64,000 bases of DNA from NCBI RefSeq assembly GCF_902499135.1, contig NZ_CABVPR010000022.1, positions 23,009 through 87,008 on the forward strand, read 5' to 3'. The notes beneath the pieces are model-generated. The model did not search any database, was not told the origin of the DNA, and was given only the letters and a program-made list of their open reading frames with translations. The DNA is from Burkholderia dolosa. GTDB lineage: Bacteria; Pseudomonadota; Gammaproteobacteria; Burkholderiales; Burkholderiaceae. The stretch's first letter is position 1. Every line of letters begins with the position of its first letter. Positions 40,545-49,382 of this stretch are shown piece by piece. A program made the position numbers and the translations under genes.

Positions 40545-41756
40545 ATGAACCGACGTGACTTTCTGACGTTGACCGGCGCCGCTGCGGCGGCACGCGTATC
40601 GCTGTGGCAGACGCCTGCGCTCGCGGCATCGACGCCGCCGCAAGCGGCGGCGGGCTACGCGAACGTGCTGATCCTCGTCGAGCTGAAGGGCGGCAACGAC
40701 GGCCTCAACACGGTGGTGCCGTACGCGGATCCGCTGTACTACCAGTTCCGCCGCAGCATCGGCATCAAGCGCGAGCAGGTGCTGCAGCTCGACGCGCAAA
40801 CCGGACTGCACCCGTCGCTCGCGCCGCTGATGCCGTTGTGGCGCGACGGGCAGGTCGCGATCGTGCAGGGCGTCGGCTATCCGCAGCCGAACCTGTCGCA
40901 TTTCCGCTCGATCGAGATCTGGGATACCGCATCGCGCTCCGATCAGTATCTGCACGAAGGATGGCTCACGCGCACGTTCGCGCAGGCGCCCGTGCCGCCC
41001 GGTTTCGCGGCGGACGGCGTCGTGCTCGGCAGCGCGGAGATGGGGCCGCTCGCGAACGGCGCGCGCGCGATCGCGCTCGTCAATCCGGCGCAGTTCATTC
41101 GCGCGGCGCGGCTGGCGGAGCCGTCGTCGCTGCGCGAGCAGAATCCGGCGCTCGCGCACATCATCGACGTCGAGAACGACATCGTGAAGGCCGCCGATCG
41201 GCTGCGTCCGCGCGGCGGGATGCGCGAATTCCGGACCGCGTTTCCGGCCGGCGCATTCGGCACGTCGGTGAAGACCGCGATGCAGGTGCTGGCCGCATGC
41301 GACGCGTCGGGAGCCGGCGCGCAGGACGGCGTCGCGGTGCTGCGGCTGACGCTCAACGGCTTCGACACGCATCAGAACCAGCCCGGCCAGCATGCGGCGC
41401 TGCTCAAGCAGTTCGCGCAGGGAATGAGCGCGATGCGCGACGCGCTGATCGAGCTCGGACGCTGGGACCGGACGCTCGCGATCACGTATGCGGAATTCGG
41501 GCGGCGCGTGCGCGAGAACCAGAGCAACGGCACCGATCACGGCACGGCGGCGCCGCATTTCGTGATGGGCGGCCGCGTGGCGGGCGGGCTGTACGGTGCG
41601 CCGCCCGCGCTCGCACGGCTCGACGGCAACGGCAATCTGCCGGTCTCGGTCGACTTCCGTCAGCTTTATGCGACCGTGCTCGGTCCGTGGTGGGGGCTCG
41701 ATGCGACGCGCGTGCTGCAGCAGCGTTTCGAACCGCTGCCGCTGCTGAAAGTGTGA
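40545..41756 (+). CDS. DUF1501 family protein, Tat-exported
   Basis: The 403-residue protein begins with a twin-arginine signal, MNRRDFLTLTGAAAAA, and so is probably exported folded. DUF1501 markers include LVELKGGNDGLNTVVPYADP, GVGYPQPNLSHFRSIEIW, the histidine run in GFDTHQNQPGQHAALL, and GTDHGTAAPHFVMGG. These residues resemble the metal site of the alkaline-phosphatase/sulfatase fold, so a hydrolase is possible. It follows the DUF1800 gene after 72 bp, and the two almost surely act together. Confidence 0.9.
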   Translation: MNRRDFLTLTGAAAAARVSLWQTPALAASTPPQAAAGYANVLILVELKGGNDGLNTVVPYADPLYYQFRRSIGIKREQVLQLDAQTGLHPSLAPLMPLWRDGQVAIVQGVGYPQPNLSHFRSIEIWDTASRSDQYLHEGWLTRTFAQAPVPPGFAADGVVLGSAEMGPLANGARAIALVNPAQFIRAARLAEPSSLREQNPALAHIIDVENDIVKAADRLRPRGGMREFRTAFPAGAFGTSVKTAMQVLAACDASGAGAQDGVAVLRLTLNGFDTHQNQPGQHAALLKQFAQGMSAMRDALIELGRWDRTLAITYAEFGRRVRENQSNGTDHGTAAPHFVMGGRVAGGLYGAPPALARLDGNGNLPVSVDFRQLYATVLGPWWGLDATRVLQQRFEPLPLLKV

Positions 41757-41765
41757 GCCGGCGAT

Positions 41766-42599
41766 TCAGCGCCGGCGCGCGGCGCGCCATGCGATCCACA
41801 GTTTGCGGATCGGCGTGAGCGCGATCCGCTGGTGCAGCACCTGGTAGCCGTCGCGCTCGATCTCGTCGAGCAGCGAGGCGGCCAGCGCGATCTGCGCACG
41901 CAGCGTGCGCTGCGAACGGCGTTCCGAGGCGGGGATCGCCGCGTCGGCGGCGGCGAGCGCTTCGCGCGCGCGCGCCGTCTGGAACTGCAGCAGCTCGGTG
42001 AACGCCGGGCTATAGCGACGGTTCAGCAGATCGGCGGCAGTGACGTTGTAGCGCTGCAATTCGTCGATCGGCAAATAGATGCGACCGTGGCGCGCATCGT
42101 TGCCGAGCTCCTGCACGAATTGAGCGAGCATCAGCGCGCGGCCGACGTCCGCGGCCCACGGTTGCGGATCGGCGGCGTTCGCGGCGCTCGCGCGTGCGAC
42201 GAGCGCCGCGAACGTGCCGCCGACCAGCGCGATGTAGCGCTGCAGGTTCGCGAAGTCGAGATAGCGCGCCTGCTCGAGATCCATTCCGTAGCCGTTGACG
42301 AGCGCGCGCAGCGCGTCGGTTTCCGCGCGGATCGACGGATGATGCTGCGCGAGCGCTTTCGTGACGGGATGCGACGGCTGCCCTTCGGCGAGCGCCGCGA
42401 GTTCCTTGTGCCACCACGCGAGCTTCGTGTGTCCGACGGTCGGATCGCTGGTTTCCTTGACGGTTTCCTCGAGTTCGCGGCGCAATGCGAACAGCGCGGT
42501 GAGGCGCGGCTGGACGGCGGCCGGCGCCTGACGCAGCGCGTAGTAGGCGCTCGAGCCGTCGGGGGCGGCCTTTTGCTGACAGTAGTCGTCGAAGTTCAC
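41766..42599 (-). CDS. hpnD: Presqualene diphosphate synthase
   Basis: HpnD condenses two farnesyl diphosphates to presqualene diphosphate on the way to squalene and hopanoids. The 277-residue all-helical protein starts NFDDYCQQKAAPDGSSAYYA and has the second Asp-rich region as QFVQELGNDARHGRIYLPID, fitting the squalene/phytoene synthase superfamily. The GTG at 42599 agrees with family N-termini. No hpnC or hpnE lies beside it, so the other hopanoid genes must be elsewhere. Confidence 0.88.
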   Translation of the reverse strand: MNFDDYCQQKAAPDGSSAYYALRQAPAAVQPRLTALFALRRELEETVKETSDPTVGHTKLAWWHKELAALAEGQPSHPVTKALAQHHPSIRAETDALRALVNGYGMDLEQARYLDFANLQRYIALVGGTFAALVARASAANAADPQPWAADVGRALMLAQFVQELGNDARHGRIYLPIDELQRYNVTAADLLNRRYSPAFTELLQFQTARAREALAAADAAIPASERRSQRTLRAQIALAASLLDEIERDGYQVLHQRIALTPIRKLWIAWRAARRR

Positions 42600-42700
42600 G
42601 GGGCAGATCGTGTCGGGGCGGGGCTGCACGCGCGGCGGCACACGGCCGTCACGTCGAGCGCGGCATTCTAGCACCGCCGCCCGACATGCGCCGGCGAAGC

Positions 42701-42729
42701 GAGACAACGCCGCACGGATCGGGTAGAAT
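42701..42729 (+). promoter_or_regulatory. Putative tRNA-Leu promoter
   Basis: GAGACA (42701-42706) and TAGAAT (42724-42729) are separated by 17 bp. The region after the -10 is GC-rich, as in stable-RNA promoters. It lies 104 bp upstream of the mature tRNA 5' end. Confidence 0.5.
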
Positions 42730-42833
42730 CTCGCGCTCGCCTGATCGGGCGTGCCGGTTTTCAGGCCGGCCGACGGCTCGGGCGCGCGGTGAACGCATAC
42801 GACGTACCCGCGCGATCAGGCGACAGAACATGC

Positions 42834-42920
42834 GCGTGAGTGGCGAAATTGGTAGACGCACCAGGTTTAGGTCCTGACGCCCGCAAGGGTGTGCCGGTTC
42901 GAGTCCGGCCTCACGCACCA
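42834..42920 (+). tRNA. tRNA-Leu(UAG)
   Basis: The 87-nt cloverleaf has acceptor arms GCGTGAG and CTCACGC, an encoded CCA end, a long class II variable arm and the T-loop GTTCGAGTC. The anticodon TAG is at 42868-42870 in the loop TTTAGGT. The anticodon stem CCAGG/CCTGA has a C-A mismatch at its outer pair. Confidence 0.97.
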
Positions 42921-42961
42921 GCAGTTCGACGCGCGCTGCGCCAATGCGCGCGGTCCTCCGA

Positions 42962-42998
42962 AAAAAGCGCTGCCGGTCGATCGACCGCAGCGCTTTTT
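42962..42998. terminator. Long hairpin terminator after tRNA-Leu
   Basis: AAAAAGCGCTG pairs with CAGCGCTTTTT, and the intervening CGGTCGATCGACCG pairs with itself, giving an 18-bp stem with one bulge and flanking A/T tracts. It can serve the tRNA and, in reverse, the convergent minus-strand gene. Confidence 0.85.
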
Positions 42999-43057
42999 AT
43001 TTCCCACCAAGTTCGACTTTCTTCCGCTTTCCGCGCGTATCGCGCAGCCCGTCCGAG

Positions 43058-43288
43058 CTAGTCCCAGAAACTCCGGATCGCGACCGCAACGATCACCGGC
43101 ACCGAAAACACCAGCGGAATCGCGAAGTACTGCACTTCGCGGTCGACGAGCCAGCTATAGATTACCCATCCCGCGACGGCCGCGAACGTGACGATGCCGA
43201 TCAGCACGGCCAATATGTTCAGCATCAGCCTGGAAGGCTGACGGCGCGCTTGGTCGTTGGTGTCGCGATTGCGCGGAGACGATTTCAT
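43058..43288 (-). CDS. Small two-helix membrane protein
   Basis: The 76-residue protein has a basic N-terminus MKSSPRNRDTNDQARRQPS and two hydrophobic stretches, MLNILAVLIGIVTFAAVAG and FAIPLVFSVPVIVAVAIRS. It looks like a genuine small inner-membrane protein but I do not recognise a family. The Shine-Dalgarno is weak. It is transcribed away from the deacetylase operon. Confidence 0.6.
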   Translation of the reverse strand: MKSSPRNRDTNDQARRQPSRLMLNILAVLIGIVTFAAVAGWVIYSWLVDREVQYFAIPLVFSVPVIVAVAIRSFWD

Positions 43289-43394
43289 CTGGGGAGCGAC
43301 TCGGGTCTGTACGTATAAACGCACAGGAGACCGCATCCGCGCGGTTCGCGCAAGGGCCGGCGCGCGGCCGATTCCGGTCGCACGTTGCTTCGCG

Positions 43395-44504
43395 TTACAG
43401 TCCGAACGCCGTCGCCAGCTCGTCGAGCAGTTCGCGCTGAAACGCGATGAACCGCTCGCCCGGCTGCTGCGCGATCGCGAGCTCCAGCATCGGATCGGCG
43501 ACGCCGGTGCGCACGTCGGCCAGCTCCTCGACGATTGCCAGCCCGCAGAACGGCACGTACGCCTCCGAATAGCCGCCCTCATGAACGATCGCGAGCCGCC
43601 CGCCGCAGTGCCGCTGCGCCGCTTCCTTCACCGCGCGCGTCATGAACCGGTAGCTGTCGCTATGCAGCTGCATGCGCGCGAGCGGATCGACCGCGCTTGC
43701 GTCGAGCCCGCTTGCGACGACGATCAGCTCGGGCCGGAAACGCTCGAGCGCCGGCAGCACGATTCGGTCGAATGCGTAGCGATACGCATCGTCGCCGCTG
43801 CCCGCGAGCAACGGCACGTTCAGATTCGCGCCGATGCCTTCGCGTTCGCCGCGATCGTCCGCGCCGCCGTAGCCGGGCGGGAAGCAGCGGTCCTGGTGCA
43901 GCGAGATCGTCAACGTGTGCGGATCGTCGTAGTAGATCGACTGCGTGCCGTTGCCGTGATGCACGTCCCAGTCGATCACCGCCACGCGGCCCACGCCGTG
44001 CTTCGCGCGCGCTGCTTCGATCGCGATCGGAATGTTCGCGAGCAGGCAGAAGCCCATCGGCCGATCGCGCAGGCAATGATGACCGGGCGGCCGCGACAGC
44101 GAGAACGCGTTGGCCGCGCGCTCGGCGACGACCGCATCGACGGCGGCGATCGCGAGCCCGGCCGACAGCGCGGCGATCTCGTAACTCCCGCGGCCGAACG
44201 GCGCGAGATCGCCGAGGTCGCCGCCGTTCGCATCGCTGAGCGCGCGGAACGCATCGAGATAGCCGGCGGGATGGATGCGCAGTAGATCGGCGGTCGTGGC
44301 GGGCGCAGCGCTCGACATGTCGAGCCGCGCGGCCAGCCCCGATGCGTGTACGAGCGACAGCAGCCGACGCTTGGACTCCGGCGACTCCGCATAGCCGGCG
44401 CTCGACGGCGGCTGGACCCAGCCGCCGACCGGAAAGAACAGCGCGTGCATGCCGCCGGTATGCCAGAAGGTGCGTTCATCGGTGAAGAAGGCAGTGCGAT
44501 TCAT
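43395..44504 (-). CDS. Class II histone-deacetylase-like amidohydrolase
   Basis: The 369-residue protein carries the zinc deacetylase motifs: tandem His in SRPPGHHCLRDRPMGFC, the DxH ligands in VIDWDVHHGNGTQSIYY, the third Asp in VASGLDASAVDPLARM, and HEGGYSE with a likely transition-state Tyr. Bacterial members hydrolyse acetylpolyamines or other N-acyl amides. It is the last gene of a porin-MFS-deacetylase set, 14 bp after the MFS stop, which suggests it acts on an imported acylated amine. Confidence 0.92.
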   Translation of the reverse strand: MNRTAFFTDERTFWHTGGMHALFFPVGGWVQPPSSAGYAESPESKRRLLSLVHASGLAARLDMSSAAPATTADLLRIHPAGYLDAFRALSDANGGDLGDLAPFGRGSYEIAALSAGLAIAAVDAVVAERAANAFSLSRPPGHHCLRDRPMGFCLLANIPIAIEAARAKHGVGRVAVIDWDVHHGNGTQSIYYDDPHTLTISLHQDRCFPPGYGGADDRGEREGIGANLNVPLLAGSGDDAYRYAFDRIVLPALERFRPELIVVASGLDASAVDPLARMQLHSDSYRFMTRAVKEAAQRHCGGRLAIVHEGGYSEAYVPFCGLAIVEELADVRTGVADPMLELAIAQQPGERFIAFQRELLDELATAFGL

Positions 44505-44518
44505 GGATGCGTGACCTG

Positions 44519-45730
44519 TCACGGTTGGGAAGAAACGGAAGCGCGGCGCTCGAGGCGGTGCAACGCGGCGAACGACGCGAGCGCGACGACGGTCGCCGCG
44601 ATCAGCAGCGCACGCATCGTGCCGCCGCGGTCGAGCATCAGCCCGGCGAGCAGCGGGCCCGCGGCGAGGCCGGCGCCGATCACGAGGTTGAGCGTCGCGA
44701 CGATGCGGCCCGACGCGTCGATCTGCGCGACGGTCGCGAGAATGAACGGCAGCACGAACGTCCACGCGAACTTGAATGCAAAGATCGCGGCGCTGTAGCC
44801 GCCGGTGTCCGGCATCGCGGCAAGCGCGACGAGCGACGCAACGAGCAGCGCATAGCCGGCGGCCAGCATCGCGCGCCGCGGCAGTCGGCCGCCCGCGCAC
44901 GATGCGAGCGCCGCGCCGGCGATTCCCATCACGCTCGCGATCGCGAGCACGGTGCCGGTCGATTGCGGATCGAGACCGGCATCGGCGGCCGCGCGGCTCG
45001 CGAACGTCCATACGCTGCCGATCGCGACATAGAACAGCAGCACCGAGCCGATCGCGAGTGCGACCGAGCTTCGCGAAGAACGCGGTCGTGCATCGTGTGT
45101 ATCGTGCTGGGCGCGCGTGGAAACCGTCCGCGCGCCCAGTACCGACGGAAAGCCGCGCGACAGCGGCGCCGCGATCAGCGCGAGCGCGGCGAGCGCGACG
45201 TACAGCGCACGCAGCCCGAACGCGGCGAACACGTGCGGCAGCACGAACAGGCCGATCGCGCCCGCGATCAGCTGGCCGACGACCCACAGCCCGTACACGC
45301 GATCGCTGTTGCGGCTCGTCGCCGCGCTCGTCATGCAGAGCACCATCAGCGAGCCGCCGCCGAGCGCGGTGACGGCCCGCAGCGCGAGCAGCGCGACGAA
45401 GCCCGGCATCCATAGCGCGGTCAGCAGATTGCCGACGCCGAACAATGCAGTCGCACACGCGGCGACGCGGCGCGCATCGACACGGCCGAGCCACAGGTAC
45501 GACGGCACGGTCGCGACACTGAACGCGCCGAGTTCGACGAAGAAGTACGTGCCGATTTGCGACGCGGACAGACCGAGCTGCGTCGCGAGCTGACCGGCGA
45601 CGGCCGGCGCGACGAGCAACAGCAGCGGCGTGATGGCGGCGAACACGACCAGCGCGACGAGCGTCGAGCGCGCGAACGCGGGCGCGCTGCCGTCGGGCGG
45701 AAGCGCGGCATCGGTGGACAGGGTTTTCAT
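44519..45730 (-). CDS. MFS transporter
   Basis: The 403-residue protein has about twelve membrane segments and the MFS signature LWLGRVDARRVAACATALFG (loop 2-3). It belongs to the drug/solute efflux-like MFS set, but the substrate cannot be told. It lies between the porin gene (36 bp upstream) and the deacetylase gene (14 bp downstream) on one strand, a layout that suggests a path from outer membrane to cytoplasm for one compound. Confidence 0.85.
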   Translation of the reverse strand: MKTLSTDAALPPDGSAPAFARSTLVALVVFAAITPLLLLVAPAVAGQLATQLGLSASQIGTYFFVELGAFSVATVPSYLWLGRVDARRVAACATALFGVGNLLTALWMPGFVALLALRAVTALGGGSLMVLCMTSAATSRNSDRVYGLWVVGQLIAGAIGLFVLPHVFAAFGLRALYVALAALALIAAPLSRGFPSVLGARTVSTRAQHDTHDARPRSSRSSVALAIGSVLLFYVAIGSVWTFASRAAADAGLDPQSTGTVLAIASVMGIAGAALASCAGGRLPRRAMLAAGYALLVASLVALAAMPDTGGYSAAIFAFKFAWTFVLPFILATVAQIDASGRIVATLNLVIGAGLAAGPLLAGLMLDRGGTMRALLIAATVVALASFAALHRLERRASVSSQP

Positions 45731-45766
45731 GACGGAATCTCGCTGACGCAGGGGAATTCGGGGAAG

Positions 45767-46810
45767 TCAGAACAGGTGATAGAAGCCGGCCATCGCGCCG
45801 AACTGTGACGCGCCGGCGAGCGGCGTCGGGTCGTATTCGTAGACGGTCTGCGAACTCTGGCCGCCGTTGCGCGCATAGCCGAGGTTCACGTACGCGACGG
45901 TGCGCTTCGACAGCGCATAGGTGGTGCTCGCGACGAACAGCGTCGGATGGCCGGTCGTCGGCGTACGCGAATCGGTGTGGTACACGCCTGCGTTCACGCC
46001 GATCCCGTTCGGCGCGATGTAGCGGGCGCCGCCCCAGACGACCGTGCGCGGCGCGTCGAGATCGCCGGTCATCCGCTCGATGCCGGCATAGACGGTCAGC
46101 GGCAGTGCAGCGAACGCATAACGTGCGGCGAGCGTGCCGAGTTCGCGCCGGCGCCCGGACGCGTCGGCGGACGTCGACGTGTCGCCGTGCGCCTGGTGCA
46201 GCACCGCGCCGACCGACAGCCCGTTGCTGGTGTACTGGCCGCCGAGTTCGAGCACGCGGCCGGCGCGCGTGTTGCCGGCGACGCCGGCCGTCGCGGCGAG
46301 CGCCTCGACGTCGAATCCGCCGAATGTCGGCGACTGATACTTGACCGAACGATCGACGAAGTTCGCCGACAGCGGCACGATCACCGCCTGGCCGCTGTAC
46401 GACGCGTACCACAGCGGGTCGTAGAACAGCGTCTTGTCGAACAGCACGCTGAATTGCCGGCCGAGCGTGACGGTGCCGGCAGGCCCCGCGACGCCGACGT
46501 ACGCGCCGCGAAAGAACGCGTAGCCGGGCGCGGTCGCGGTGCCGTCGTTCACGCTGATGCCCTGTTCGAGCTTGAACAGCGCACGCCAGCCGCCGCCGAG
46601 ATCCTCGTGACCCTTCAGGCCGATCTGCGACGGCAGAATGCCGTAGTTCTGCAGCCGCACGGCCGCGCGATGCCCGTCGGCATGAGTCAGATATTGCACG
46701 CCGACGTCGAGCGCACCGTAAAGCGCGAGGGTCGACTGCGCGTGCGCCGCAATGCCGGACGCGGCGAGCGTCGCGGCGGCGGCCTTGCACAGGAAGCGGG
46801 GTGTCGTCAC
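45767..46810 (-). CDS. Gram-negative porin (betaproteobacterial trimeric type)
   Basis: The 347-residue protein has a signal peptide ending AAHAQS, and starts its barrel with TLALYGALDVGVQYL. Porin markers are SQIGLKGHEDLGGGWRALFKLE, GTVTLGRQ and the C-terminal GAMAGFYHLF, which ends in Phe as needed for outer-membrane insertion. The GTG at 46810 follows GGAG with 8-bp spacing; a nearby ATG is out of frame. It heads the MFS-deacetylase operon and is divergent from a LuxR gene. Confidence 0.92.
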   Translation of the reverse strand: MTTPRFLCKAAAATLAASGIAAHAQSTLALYGALDVGVQYLTHADGHRAAVRLQNYGILPSQIGLKGHEDLGGGWRALFKLEQGISVNDGTATAPGYAFFRGAYVGVAGPAGTVTLGRQFSVLFDKTLFYDPLWYASYSGQAVIVPLSANFVDRSVKYQSPTFGGFDVEALAATAGVAGNTRAGRVLELGGQYTSNGLSVGAVLHQAHGDTSTSADASGRRRELGTLAARYAFAALPLTVYAGIERMTGDLDAPRTVVWGGARYIAPNGIGVNAGVYHTDSRTPTTGHPTLFVASTTYALSKRTVAYVNLGYARNGGQSSQTVYEYDPTPLAGASQFGAMAGFYHLF

Positions 46811-47113
46811 GTGGGGTTCTCCATGCCGTGCTGCATCGGTTTGTCGTCGATCTCGTCGCGATGCAGTGTCCGCAGCGGCAATGCCGGCGAACAGTCGTCC
46901 AGATGAACGGTATGGAAAACCCGCAGCCCGCGGCCGCGGCGCGTATTGCGGCGACGGCGCGGCACGCGACGCGATTGCCGCATGCCGCACACCGTTCAAA
47001 TGGATGGGATTCGCGCCGGCTCCGGCGACCGGCGCCGACAAAAATGCCGGTCGCTATAATCGGCCGGTCTGCGTTGCGCGCATCGGCAGCCCGAACGGGC
47101 GGAGGAGCGAAAG
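46811..47113. other. Divergent control region between porin and LuxR genes
   Basis: This 303-bp gap holds no gene. TATAAT at 47055-47060 is a clear -10 box for the LuxR gene, though its -35 is weak. GGAGGAG before 47114 is the LuxR ribosome binding site. No obvious 18-20-bp lux-box palindrome was found. Confidence 0.5.
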
Positions 47114-48256
47114 GTGAGGATCACGACCGATATCGGGCCCGATTTCGACATGCTGCGCGACGTGCCGGCTGCGATCGTCCTCGACGATTCCGTGTGGCCG
47201 CCGCGACGAGCGCGCCGTGCCGATTTCGACGGGATCGCGCGCGGCGACGCATCGCAGCGCGAGCTCGGGCTGATGCTGCTCGATCTGTACGCGCTCGCTG
47301 CGCAATCGGCGATCGGCGAGTTCGAGTGCCGCTTCCTTTCGCTGCTGCAGGCGCTCGTCCCGTTCGAAGCCGCGTGGACCGGCGTCGCGACGCACGCGGC
47401 GACCGGCCCCGTGATGCACAACAGCTTCCTGTACCGCCTTCCGCACGCATTTTTCGGCGACTGGCAGCGCGTGCGCGATTGCGATCCGCTCGCGCGCCGC
47501 ACGCGCGACGGGCATGGTCGAGCGCTGCGGCTGTCGGTGATCGAGCCGGGGCTCGACGTGCGGTTTCGCGACTGGTGCGTGAAGTACGGGCTCGCGCAAC
47601 TGATGTGCGTGTGCACGCTCGATCGCCGCTTCGGTTTGACGACGTTCATGTCGATCTATCGGCGGGGGCTGAATCAGCCGTTCGGCGACGACGATGCGTG
47701 CCGCGTCGAACAGGTGATTCCGCATCTCGCGGCGGCGCTCACGATCAACCGCGCGGCGCAGCTCACGCGTGAACGCGGCGATGGCGCCGGGCCTGTGGCG
47801 CGCGCGTTGTGCGACAACTTTGGCGTGCTGCACCACGCCGATCACGGATTCGACGACGTGCTGCGCGCCGAATGGCCGGGCTGGGCCGGTGCGCGCGTGC
47901 CGGAGCCGCTCGTCGCGCATCTGCGGCGCCGCTCGACCCAGCCGTTTGTCGGTGCTGCGCTGCGGATCCAGTGCGTACCCATCGCCGGACTGTTCCAGAT
48001 CGAAGCGCGGCCGCGGTCGCTGCTCGACCGGCTGAGTCCGCGCGAGCTCGCCGCGATCCGCTTTTACGGTGCGGGACGCTCGCACAAGGAGGTCGCGCAG
48101 CAGATGGCGATTTCGCCGACGACCGTGCGTCACTACCTGCGCTGCGCGTACCGCAAGCTCGGCATGCACGACAAGAGCCAGATCGCGGGCGTGCTCGGGG
48201 CGATCGGCGGCGAGCGTTGCGCCGACGCGATCGAGCGCGGCGATGACGTGCGCTGA
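47114..48256 (+). CDS. LuxR-type transcriptional regulator
   Basis: The 380-residue protein has a C-terminal LuxR helix-turn-helix at about 315-365 (LSPRELAAIRFYGAGRSHKE, then VAQQMAISPTTVRHYLR). The N-terminal 300 residues form a likely GAF/PAS-like sensor without receiver-type Asp motifs or an evident autoinducer-binding signature. It starts with GTG at 47114 after GGAGGAG. Divergence from the porin-MFS-deacetylase operon makes that operon its likely target. Confidence 0.88.
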   Translation: MRITTDIGPDFDMLRDVPAAIVLDDSVWPPRRARRADFDGIARGDASQRELGLMLLDLYALAAQSAIGEFECRFLSLLQALVPFEAAWTGVATHAATGPVMHNSFLYRLPHAFFGDWQRVRDCDPLARRTRDGHGRALRLSVIEPGLDVRFRDWCVKYGLAQLMCVCTLDRRFGLTTFMSIYRRGLNQPFGDDDACRVEQVIPHLAAALTINRAAQLTRERGDGAGPVARALCDNFGVLHHADHGFDDVLRAEWPGWAGARVPEPLVAHLRRRSTQPFVGAALRIQCVPIAGLFQIEARPRSLLDRLSPRELAAIRFYGAGRSHKEVAQQMAISPTTVRHYLRCAYRKLGMHDKSQIAGVLGAIGGERCADAIERGDDVR

Positions 48257-48353
48257 AGCGGGCTGTGCCGGATCCGTGCTTCGTCGCGTCGATGGTTGTG
48301 TCCGCAACTATTGAGCGGTATGCTCGTCAGCTCCCGGCAAACGGAAGCTCATC

Positions 48354-49352
48354 ATGAACGACACGAATACAGGGTCGGTGCGTGCGGCAGTCGTCGGTGT
48401 CGGCGCGATCGGCGGATTGCTCGCGGCCGCGCTGTCGCGCGCCGGCATGACGGTCAGCGCATACGCGCGCGGCGCGACGCTCGATGCGCTGAACGCGCAC
48501 GGCGTGCGTGTGATCGACGAGACGGGCGTCACGTCGTCGGTGCCGGTGCGCGCAAGCGACGACGCGGCCGCGCTCGGCGTGCAGGATTACGTGGTGATCG
48601 CGCTGAAGGCGCAGGTGCTGCCGGTGCTGGCAGCCCGTATCGCGCCGCTGGTCGGGCCCGACACGGTGATCGTCGCGGCGATGAACGGGCTGCCGTGGTG
48701 GTTTACGCACGGGCTCGAAGGACCGCTCGACGGCGTGCCGCTCGATGCGGTCGATCCGGGCGGCGCGGTGTCGGCGGCGCTGCCGCCCGCGCGGGCGATC
48801 GGCTGCGTCGTGCATCTGTCGTCGAGTACCGATGCGCCGGGCGTCGTGCGTCGCGGCCGCGGCAACCGGTTGATCGTCGGTGCGCCCGATGCGCGGCTGC
48901 AGCCGGCGGCCGCGAAGTTTGCGACGGCACTTGCCGCCGGCGGCTTCGACGTCGAGCCGACGGCGGCGATCCGCACCGAGATCTGGGCGAAGCTGTGGGG
49001 CAACATGAACATGAATCCGCTGAGCGCACTGACGGGCTCGACCGCCGAGCAGCTGCTCGACGATCCGTTCACGCAGGATCTTGCGTTGCGGATGATGGAG
49101 GAGGCGGCTGCGATCGGCGCGAGGCTCGGCTTGTCGACAGGCATGAGCGGCCCCGAGCGGATCGCGGTGACGCGCAAGCTTGGCGCGTTCAAAACGTCGA
49201 TGCTGCAGGATTTCGAAGCAGGGCGCCCGCTCGAGATCGGACCGATCCTTGGCGTGTTTCCGGAGCTCGGTCGCAAGCTCGGCGTGCCGACGCCTTATTG
49301 CGACGCGGTGCTCGGCTTGCTGCGCCAGCGCGCGGCGAACAGCGGGTTGTAG
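48354..49352 (+). CDS. 2-Dehydropantoate 2-reductase family protein
   Basis: The 332-residue protein has the NADPH motif VVGVGAIGGLLAAAL at residues 13-27, the catalytic Lys of EIWAKLWGNMNMNPLSALTG and a C-terminal substrate block with PLEIGPILGVFPELGRKLGV. It fits the PanE/ApbA family. Burkholderia-type genomes carry several such paralogues, so pantothenate synthesis cannot be assumed. It converges with the MarR gene. Confidence 0.87.
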   Translation: MNDTNTGSVRAAVVGVGAIGGLLAAALSRAGMTVSAYARGATLDALNAHGVRVIDETGVTSSVPVRASDDAAALGVQDYVVIALKAQVLPVLAARIAPLVGPDTVIVAAMNGLPWWFTHGLEGPLDGVPLDAVDPGGAVSAALPPARAIGCVVHLSSSTDAPGVVRRGRGNRLIVGAPDARLQPAAAKFATALAAGGFDVEPTAAIRTEIWAKLWGNMNMNPLSALTGSTAEQLLDDPFTQDLALRMMEEAAAIGARLGLSTGMSGPERIAVTRKLGAFKTSMLQDFEAGRPLEIGPILGVFPELGRKLGVPTPYCDAVLGLLRQRAANSGL

Positions 49353-49382
49353 CCGGCAACGCGCGTTGCCGCGCGCTTGGCC

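Noticed and set aside
46811-47113. A lux box for quorum-sensing control of the porin operon
   Set aside because: No 18-20-bp palindrome of the lux type was found, and the regulator's N-terminal half shows no autoinducer-binding signature.
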